Of a stretch of 25,767 nt of DNA, positions 20,897 to 25,767 are shown piece by piece (position 1 is the first letter of the stretch; each line of letters opens with the position of its first letter). The notes under the pieces were generated by a model, which saw only the letters and a list, made by a program, of their open reading frames with translations, did no database searches and was not told the DNA's origin. A program made the position numbers and the translations under genes. Source of the DNA: a virus; IMG/VR virus record IMGVR_UViG_3300048044_000024, positions 1 through 25,767 of that record. The stretch is one strand, 5' to 3'.

Positions 20897-22309
20897 TTAC
20901 CCCTGATTGACGACGATGTTGTTCGACAGCGCGAAAAAGTACGACTCTGGGTCGCCAGAAATCACGCCTGTTCCGGCGGCAGGCGCGGTGGATATCCCAT
21001 TAATTGACACCGAAAAAATAAGTCGCGTCAGCAAATTAGTCGGCACGATTGACGACACCGCTTGCTGAAACACTTCCTGCATCTGAAACAGATTCACAGG
21101 CTGGCCCGCTGAAATCGAATTCACGTAGCTGGTCAATGCTGGCTGCGCAAGCTGCGCAACTGCGGTGCTCGAAATAAAATTCGTTGCACTCGTATTCCAC
21201 GTCACCGTCACGGCCACGGTTTGCTGCGGCGGATTAACGAATGGAATCAGGTATGTGTCGGGATAGTCCTTGATGCTCACGGAAATATTACGCAGATTCG
21301 GCGTGACGACCCCGCCTGACACATACGCGCCATAACCTGAAGTGTTGACTCCGATGCTGAACGTGGTCTGGGTCAACACGGTGACGGTCAGGGGGGTGTT
21401 GTTTACGGCAGTCATACCGACGACGCCCGCGATATTAATTATCTGGCCTGTCGTGAACCCGTGATTTAAATTCGTGGTTACGACGCCGGGGTTTGCCAGG
21501 GTGATGCCGGTCACTGCCAGCGTTGATCCGGTCAGATCCAGAATGTCGAACAGACTTGTGTAAATTGCATTGGCGACTTGGTACGGGTCGCCCCCTCCGC
21601 AAAGTACCTCCCATGACGCACCCACCTGGCGTGCCGACACAAGGCGCGACTGCACCCCCGGCAAGTTTGCGAGGTTAGTTTTCAGCATTGTGGCCATACC
21701 CTGCGCACCGACGAGGCCCGCTTGCAGCACTAGTGACCTGTAGGTATCGATGCTTTCGGCAGCACCACCTGGCGTACCTGCCGTCGGGTTAGTCACGCTA
21801 AGCGTGATTGTGCTTGGGACCGACGTAATTAATTGCGTCACCGTGCCGGTGGGAACAGCCCACACGCCGCTGACGGTGGCCAGACAGTACACGGGGAGGC
21901 TCTGACCGTTGGATCCGATGATGCCGCCCTCCTGTGCCGTGTACTGATACGTGCCGTCAGACACCGTGAACCCCGGACCAATCGGGAAACCAACCGATCC
22001 CGAGAAAACCACGTACACGCTGGTATTACTGGTTGTACCCTGCGGGATACCGTAAATATTCCCCAGCTGAATCAGCAATTGCTCATTCGCAGCATACGGT
22101 GACAGCGAATTAATCAGATCAACGCGTGCCTGATCGCATACGACAAGCGCCCCCACATCTGTGCTGGCGATATCTTCAATCAGTGAACCGGGCAAATTTG
22201 CAGTGTAACCGGGGTTCTGTGCAGCAACCGACGCAATCAAATTAGCGCGTAACGTCGCGGGTGATTGCGGTTGCAGTCCGGCAGCGGTAATAACAGTCGG
22301 CAGGGTCAT
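20897..22309 (-). CDS. Baseplate J-like protein with inserted FCCH-type domain
   Basis: A 470-residue wedge protein. The N-terminus contains NPGYTANLPGSLIEDIASTD and EQLLIQLGNIYGIPQ, and the middle has GTPGGAAESIDTYRSLVLQA, all characteristic of the baseplate J (P2 gpJ/Mu gp47) family. Between about residues 266 and 337 there is an inserted segment with LNHGFTTGQIINIAGVVGMT and a TTFSIGVNTSGYGAYVSGG stretch. This is the pattern of the ubiquitin-E1 FCCH-like beta domain, found as an accessory module in phage tail proteins. After it the J-like C-terminus resumes (RNISVSIKDYPDTYLIPFV). The ATG overlaps the neighbouring gp25-like gene by 4 nt. Confidence 0.88.
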   Translation of the reverse strand: MTLPTVITAAGLQPQSPATLRANLIASVAAQNPGYTANLPGSLIEDIASTDVGALVVCDQARVDLINSLSPYAANEQLLIQLGNIYGIPQGTTSNTSVYVVFSGSVGFPIGPGFTVSDGTYQYTAQEGGIIGSNGQSLPVYCLATVSGVWAVPTGTVTQLITSVPSTITLSVTNPTAGTPGGAAESIDTYRSLVLQAGLVGAQGMATMLKTNLANLPGVQSRLVSARQVGASWEVLCGGGDPYQVANAIYTSLFDILDLTGSTLAVTGITLANPGVVTTNLNHGFTTGQIINIAGVVGMTAVNNTPLTVTVLTQTTFSIGVNTSGYGAYVSGGVVTPNLRNISVSIKDYPDTYLIPFVNPPQQTVAVTVTWNTSATNFISSTAVAQLAQPALTSYVNSISAGQPVNLFQMQEVFQQAVSSIVPTNLLTRLIFSVSINGISTAPAAGTGVISGDPESYFFALSNNIVVNQG

Positions 22310-22635
22310 GTGGCCACCTGGGTGATAATTCGTGAGCCGCTATTGGTCAGAATGTTGATATTGTATGTCGGGTTGACGTCGGTTGTCTTGGCAATTTGCA
22401 GGCTCGCGAAATAGCCCGAGAATTGAGACTGCGTCCGAGCCACGTAAAACGACGGCAAAATTTGCTGAATCACCGACATCTGAGCCGGGATACCGTACTG
22501 TGCGTAAAACGGCGATTCGCCAGGCGCAAGCGCCAGGCATTGCGCCAGTGTGGTTAGCCACACTGGATCGTTGTACCCATTCGCGTCGGTGTCCACCTCG
22601 ACCCACACGCCATTGATTCGCCCATATGTGCGCAT
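22306..22635 (-). CDS. Baseplate wedge protein, gp25/gpW/Mu gp46-like
   Basis: A 109-residue protein directly before the J-like gene, as in P2 (W then J) and Mu (gp46 then gp47). It reads YGRINGVWVEVDTDANGYND, then WLTTLAQCLALAPGESPFYA and YGIPAQMSVIQQILPSFYVA. These match the short gp25-type wedge proteins encoded before Mu-like gp47. It joins baseplate wedges to the sheath and hub. The ATG overlaps the spike gene's stop (TAATG, 22633-22637). Confidence 0.82.
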   Translation of the reverse strand: MRTYGRINGVWVEVDTDANGYNDPVWLTTLAQCLALAPGESPFYAQYGIPAQMSVIQQILPSFYVARTQSQFSGYFASLQIAKTTDVNPTYNINILTNSGSRIITQVAT

Positions 22636-23351
22636 TATACCGGACCCCCCGTGTTGCCGCTGCCCGTGGTAACGCCACCGTGGTGGTGAGTGCCAAGCGA
22701 CTTGCCCTCGGCGACGACGTCGTTTGTCACGGTGATTGGCCCCAACATAGTCGCAGTGCCGCCGCCAGAGCCTGTGCCTTGTGACAGTGGCCCGTTTAAT
22801 ACCGTGGCCCCATTAACCGTAAACGTCGGCGTGGTGAGTGTTGTTGCGCCAGCGGTGATGTTAAACACGCTGGCGCCTACCTGACAATTTACTCCGGTCG
22901 GCGTTAGGGTGATTACCGCCCCTGAACCGGTGTCGCGCAGCACCACCCCGTTAGGGCCGTATAGCGTCACGGCATTAGGGTCCACCGATACCCAAGCAGT
23001 ATTTGCTATGGGCAGGAACACGAGCGCTGAGAGGTTGGCGGGTTGCGTCAGACCAGCCACGCCGCCGCCCAATCCACTCATGCCGCCTAGGTGCACGTCG
23101 AATGGAATGACAACACCCTTGTCGCCAGCCTTAATCGGGTAGCGCGCATACTCGGGTCCGAACAGCGGGATAGTGACTTGCGGTAACGTGTAATCGGACG
23201 AGACTTCAAATTTGACGGTGACGATTGCGCCGGACACGGAAACGACGGACGCGGGCAAACCCTTACCGAGCAATTGATATGCGTCGATGATTTTGTTTTG
23301 CGCAAACGCGCTCAGCGTCTGCGCAAGCGGGGTTTTTTGTGCGTCGCTCAT
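22635..23351 (-). CDS. Baseplate spike protein, gpV/gp45/Gp138-like
   Basis: A 238-residue protein. An OB-fold-like N-terminal part (LPASVVSVSGAIVTVKFEV, then a GPEYARYPIKAGDKGVVIPF segment) is typical of Gp138/gpV spikes. A beta-helical stalk follows, with repeats such as ITAGATTLTTPTFTVNGAT. The end has GTHHHGGVTTGSGNTGGPV; the His-x-His motif near the tip binds iron in P2 and phi92 spikes and sharpens the point that pierces the outer membrane. It is encoded between hub and wedge proteins, as expected. Confidence 0.88.
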   Translation of the reverse strand: MSDAQKTPLAQTLSAFAQNKIIDAYQLLGKGLPASVVSVSGAIVTVKFEVSSDYTLPQVTIPLFGPEYARYPIKAGDKGVVIPFDVHLGGMSGLGGGVAGLTQPANLSALVFLPIANTAWVSVDPNAVTLYGPNGVVLRDTGSGAVITLTPTGVNCQVGASVFNITAGATTLTTPTFTVNGATVLNGPLSQGTGSGGGTATMLGPITVTNDVVAEGKSLGTHHHGGVTTGSGNTGGPV

Positions 23352-24295
23352 GCCGGTATCACAGCCTCAATTGAAGTCACCCATGAATTTGCGTCAGGCT
23401 GGCGAGAATTGCCAATGTGACGAACTGACATCACCTGGAATACGCCCTGCTGAGCTGACCGATCTCGCGCTTGTGGTTGTGACGCCTGCGTCGTGATTGT
23501 AACAGACCCCTGCGGTAACTTAATATAATCACCCACGCTGATATCACCGCGCAGCACACAGCGTACATTTATCGTCTGCGGAGCAATCCACGTGGGCTGG
23601 CCGATCATGTCAACAAAATTTAATTGCTTTGGTGTCACCGCGGTGGTGCCGTCATAGACGACAATCTGATTATTTTTGACCAGCATCGATACGCCCGAAT
23701 ACGTGCCACCGACGATGGCCTGACTCACCTGCTTGACGTATTGGGCGAATTGTACCAAGGTGCCGTAAAATCCGGGTTCGTCATGCGATAGGACCAGATT
23801 CGGATTGATATTCACGATGGATTTATATTGAGGAAACGCCGCACTCAGCGTGTTGGTAATCGCGGTGCCGAGTTGCATGCCCGCTTTCCAGTTCAACACT
23901 AGATTCGCGGTATCGTTGATTGTGCCCGAGTACGGGTAGCACACAATGTCGAGGCTTTGATTTTCACCCTGCCAATTGCCGTATGCCTGGAAAATCGTAC
24001 CTTCAAGAATCAGTCCCGCCTGCGCTGGGTTAGCCAGCGGCAATCCCTTAGACATGCCCGCCGACACCTGAATGTTTTTCCCGTTGAGGTTGGATCCCTG
24101 CGAAATATCAGCCAGCCCAATGCCCCAGAGCTTAATGTATGCAGCACCCATTGGCGCCGCCATCGCATATAGCGGGATGTCAAGTTCAACAGTCAGCGCG
24201 CCGGGATTGTTTTGCCCGTTGGCCTGCAACGACGAATAAGTTTTAACCGGCATGGCGGTCGTCGGGTCGCTGATGACGATGTTGTAATAGCGCAT
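23348..24295 (-). CDS. Baseplate hub protein, gpD/Mu gp44-like
   Basis: A 315-residue protein in the place of Mu gp44 or P2 gpD. It starts MRYYNIVISDPTTAMPVKTY and includes VELDIPLYAMAAPMGAAYIK, then IQVSAGMSKGLPLANPAQAG and a WIAPQTINVRCVLRGDISVG stretch near the end. The pattern of a strand-rich first domain, a LysM-like or swivel middle and a beta-barrel end fits hub proteins that bind the spike. ATGA with the spike gene and TAATG with the upstream gene show tight coupling. Confidence 0.8.
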   Translation of the reverse strand: MRYYNIVISDPTTAMPVKTYSSLQANGQNNPGALTVELDIPLYAMAAPMGAAYIKLWGIGLADISQGSNLNGKNIQVSAGMSKGLPLANPAQAGLILEGTIFQAYGNWQGENQSLDIVCYPYSGTINDTANLVLNWKAGMQLGTAITNTLSAAFPQYKSIVNINPNLVLSHDEPGFYGTLVQFAQYVKQVSQAIVGGTYSGVSMLVKNNQIVVYDGTTAVTPKQLNFVDMIGQPTWIAPQTINVRCVLRGDISVGDYIKLPQGSVTITTQASQPQARDRSAQQGVFQVMSVRHIGNSRQPDANSWVTSIEAVIPA

Positions 24296-24558
24296 TAGGG
24301 CGACACCTCGATCTGGGCGTTTGCAATCCGATACACCAGGGTGCTAGTGAAATATCCGGCGGTCAGTGAAATATCGTACCCGAGCGGCGAACCGATAAAA
24401 GGCATACACAAAATCAGCGTGCCGCCGAGGTCATAGATGTTGATGTAATACCGCTGGCCGAAAATGTTCCACGTGATGATGACGTTATAGGTCGTCCCGT
24501 CCAGTGTCGGCTGAAACTGGAACGGCGCGGTGGCAGTTGGCGTAAAATCGTAAGTCAT
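24295..24558 (-). CDS. Small baseplate-region protein, DUF6983-like
   Basis: An 87-residue, strand-rich protein: FQFQPTLDGTTYNVIITWNI, FGQRYYINIYDLGGTLILC, and GSPLGYDISLTAGYFTSTLV. The FQPTLDG-Y---I-WN-FGQR-Y--I pattern matches short proteins found before hub genes in several myoviruses (DUF6983-type). It may be part of the tail tube tip or hub. It has a 4-base overlap with the upstream gene and a one-base overlap with the downstream gene. Confidence 0.7.
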   Translation of the reverse strand: MTYDFTPTATAPFQFQPTLDGTTYNVIITWNIFGQRYYINIYDLGGTLILCMPFIGSPLGYDISLTAGYFTSTLVYRIANAQIEVSP

Positions 24559-25271
24559 AGGTCAGCCAGCAGCGCGGACGCCGTCCCGGTTAAACTCGAC
24601 GCACCATTGATCGAAGTCGCGCCGGCAAGCGTGGACCCCGTGGCCACCGCAGCGCCAGACCACGATGGGGTGGTAATCGGCAACCCGCCGTCAATTTTAT
24701 TCATCAGATTGCCTAGTACCTGATCCGCTTGATTTAAAGTGAGCAGTGGCCGCTCAAAATCCCATTGCCATTGGGTCTGAACCTGACGCGTGTCGCCGCC
24801 GCTGATGTCGCGCAGTCCTTTGAGGATTAGACTCTCGTAAATAAAAGCCGGGGTGGCCACGATGTAGGTGCCGCCCGAATTGTTATGCACGTCAAGTGCC
24901 GCTTTGAGCGCGCTAATCGTCACGAATTTTGTCACATAGCTGGACGACCCTTTTACAGGACAACTCATTTTCAGCGAAATGTGAAGCGGTTGCGCGATGA
25001 TGGCGTTTGCCGCCACGGTCTGATTTGCGAACGGATATGAACCAATGCTATTTTCAACTAGGGTACCCCCCGGCAACGGCTCGAAATGACACAGATATTG
25101 GTCCAAATCCAGATCAAAAGATCCAGACAGCAAGCCCGATGTGAAATTGGCAGCCTCGGTGATGGCCACAATGGGCAACATTTGGCCGGGAATATTTTGC
25201 GCAATCCCACCTACCATGATAATGGGTGAAATTTCATTCCCGAGCTGAAACAATGAGCGCGCGATTGTCAT
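24555..25271 (-). CDS. Tail or baseplate structural protein
   Basis: A 238-residue protein between the tape-measure-like gene and the small DUF6983-like gene. It begins MTIARSLFQLGNEISPIIMV and has a PLHISLKMSCPVKGSSSYVT segment. The middle contains LDVHNNSGGTYIVATPAFIY and DTRQVQTQWQWDFERPLLTL, a pattern typical of tail proteins that cap the tube below the tape measure. The C-terminus is a low-complexity Ala/Ser/Thr/Gly linker. By gene order it corresponds to the Mu gp43 position, though I see no firm similarity. No enzyme motif. Confidence 0.65.
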   Translation of the reverse strand: MTIARSLFQLGNEISPIIMVGGIAQNIPGQMLPIVAITEAANFTSGLLSGSFDLDLDQYLCHFEPLPGGTLVENSIGSYPFANQTVAANAIIAQPLHISLKMSCPVKGSSSYVTKFVTISALKAALDVHNNSGGTYIVATPAFIYESLILKGLRDISGGDTRQVQTQWQWDFERPLLTLNQADQVLGNLMNKIDGGLPITTPSWSGAAVATGSTLAGATSINGASSLTGTASALLADL

Positions 25272-25272
25272 G

Positions 25273-25767
25273 TCAGTGGGCCAGTTGGTTTGCCGTGGCG
25301 TATGTGTTGCCGCCGGTATTATTCATTATGGTGATGACGCTCGACGGGGTGAAGTGCGCTTTGCTGCCCTCGTGCTTAGTCATGGCCGCAATCAGATTGG
25401 CAAGCGTCTTGGGGTCATTCATATCCAATTGCGCCCCGGGCGCATATCCAGTCTGCCGCACCACATCGCGGATATACGCCCCGGTGGCGTTATTGTCGCT
25501 CGCTGGCGCGTAGCGATTGATGATCGAATCAATGCTGTTCTCACCGTGCGCACCGTAGCGCCGCAACTGCGCAGCCATGGCGCGCACGCCGGCGGCGTCG
25601 TCCGGGAACACAGCAAAGCCTCCCACGCTTGGATACCCAGGTGCGGTGCGCAGATTGCCGGGGTTGTGTCTGGAGCTACCGCTCCATGCAGCAGCGGCGG
25701 ATGTGGTAGTGGCCCGCTGTGGTGTCGGGCTCACGCCCGGCATGCTAATCCCCAAGCCTCTCAGCAT
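25273..25767 (-). CDS. C-terminal part of a tape-measure or tail protein with a lytic (lysozyme-like) domain
   Basis: The frame is open to the window edge, so the ATG at 25767 is probably internal and this is a fragment of at least 164 residues. After a Pro/Thr/Ala linker it shows the pattern of structural murein-degrading domains in phage tails: SRHNPGNLRTAPGYPSVGGF, then FPDDAAGVRAMAAQLRRYG, then SIINRYAPASDNNATGAYI, and NDPKTLANLIAAMTKHEGS. Such domains open the peptidoglycan during DNA entry. Position right before the baseplate genes makes a tape-measure C-terminus likely, but a separate tail lysozyme is possible. The stop lies 1 bp from the next start. Confidence 0.7.
   Translation of the reverse strand: MLRGLGISMPGVSPTPQRATTTSAAAAWSGSSRHNPGNLRTAPGYPSVGGFAVFPDDAAGVRAMAAQLRRYGAHGENSIDSIINRYAPASDNNATGAYIRDVVRQTGYAPGAQLDMNDPKTLANLIAAMTKHEGSKAHFTPSSVITIMNNTGGNTYATANQLAH

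Overview
The window is a 25.8 kb segment of a tailed double-stranded DNA phage, or a prophage of one. The Mu/P2-like baseplate genes indicate a contractile tail (myovirus type). High-GC codon use, a PrimPol-type primase-helicase and the DUF2800/DUF2815/family A polymerase replication set resemble phages of Betaproteobacteria (Burkholderiales), but the host is inferred only from style. No integrase, attachment site, tRNA, capsid or packaging gene is visible, so lifestyle cannot be settled.

Layout. (1) Left edge, minus strand: a primase-helicase running off the window, preceded by a small YdaS/Cro-like repressor. (2) 1880-2022: a divergent control region with an operator-promoter whose pattern recurs at 4831-4872 and 10629-10667. 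(3) 2023-5359, plus strand: a string of small genes, mostly unrecognised, one with a long alanine-rich GCT repeat. (4) 5363-13178, plus strand: DNA metabolism, comprising a DUF2800 RecB/Cas4-like nuclease, a DUF2815 single-strand binding protein, a C5-cytosine methyltransferase whose DNA also encodes a second protein family in another frame, a family A DNA polymerase split into two genes, a VRR-NUC nuclease, a SNF2-like helicase, DUF3310 and a TraR/DksA-like zinc finger, ending in a terminator. (5) 13203-13437: a short stretch between two terminators holding a decayed small gene. (6) 13443-25767, minus strand, read right to left: a late operon with a tape-measure-like C-terminus carrying a lytic domain, baseplate proteins (hub, spike, gp25-like, J-like, gpI-like), tail fibre, an SGNH hydrolase, a tail-fibre-assembly-like protein, three unfamiliar genes (4-TM protein, coiled-coil membrane protein, ParB-fold protein), then SAR endolysin, holin, Rz with Rz1 nested in it, and two small genes.

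How it works together. The repressor probably controls the two rightward early blocks and the polymerase-distal block through the shared CTTG-N6-CTTG operators. Replication uses the leftward primase-helicase and the rightward split polymerase, SSB and nucleases. Late genes converge on the early genes at a pair of terminators. Neighbouring genes are tightly packed, with many TAATG and ATGA stop-start overlaps, which imply translational coupling.

Most notable: the dual-coding methyltransferase locus, the DNA polymerase split at a TAATG junction inside its palm domain, the three-copy operator, and the uncharacterised three-gene cluster between tail and lysis genes.
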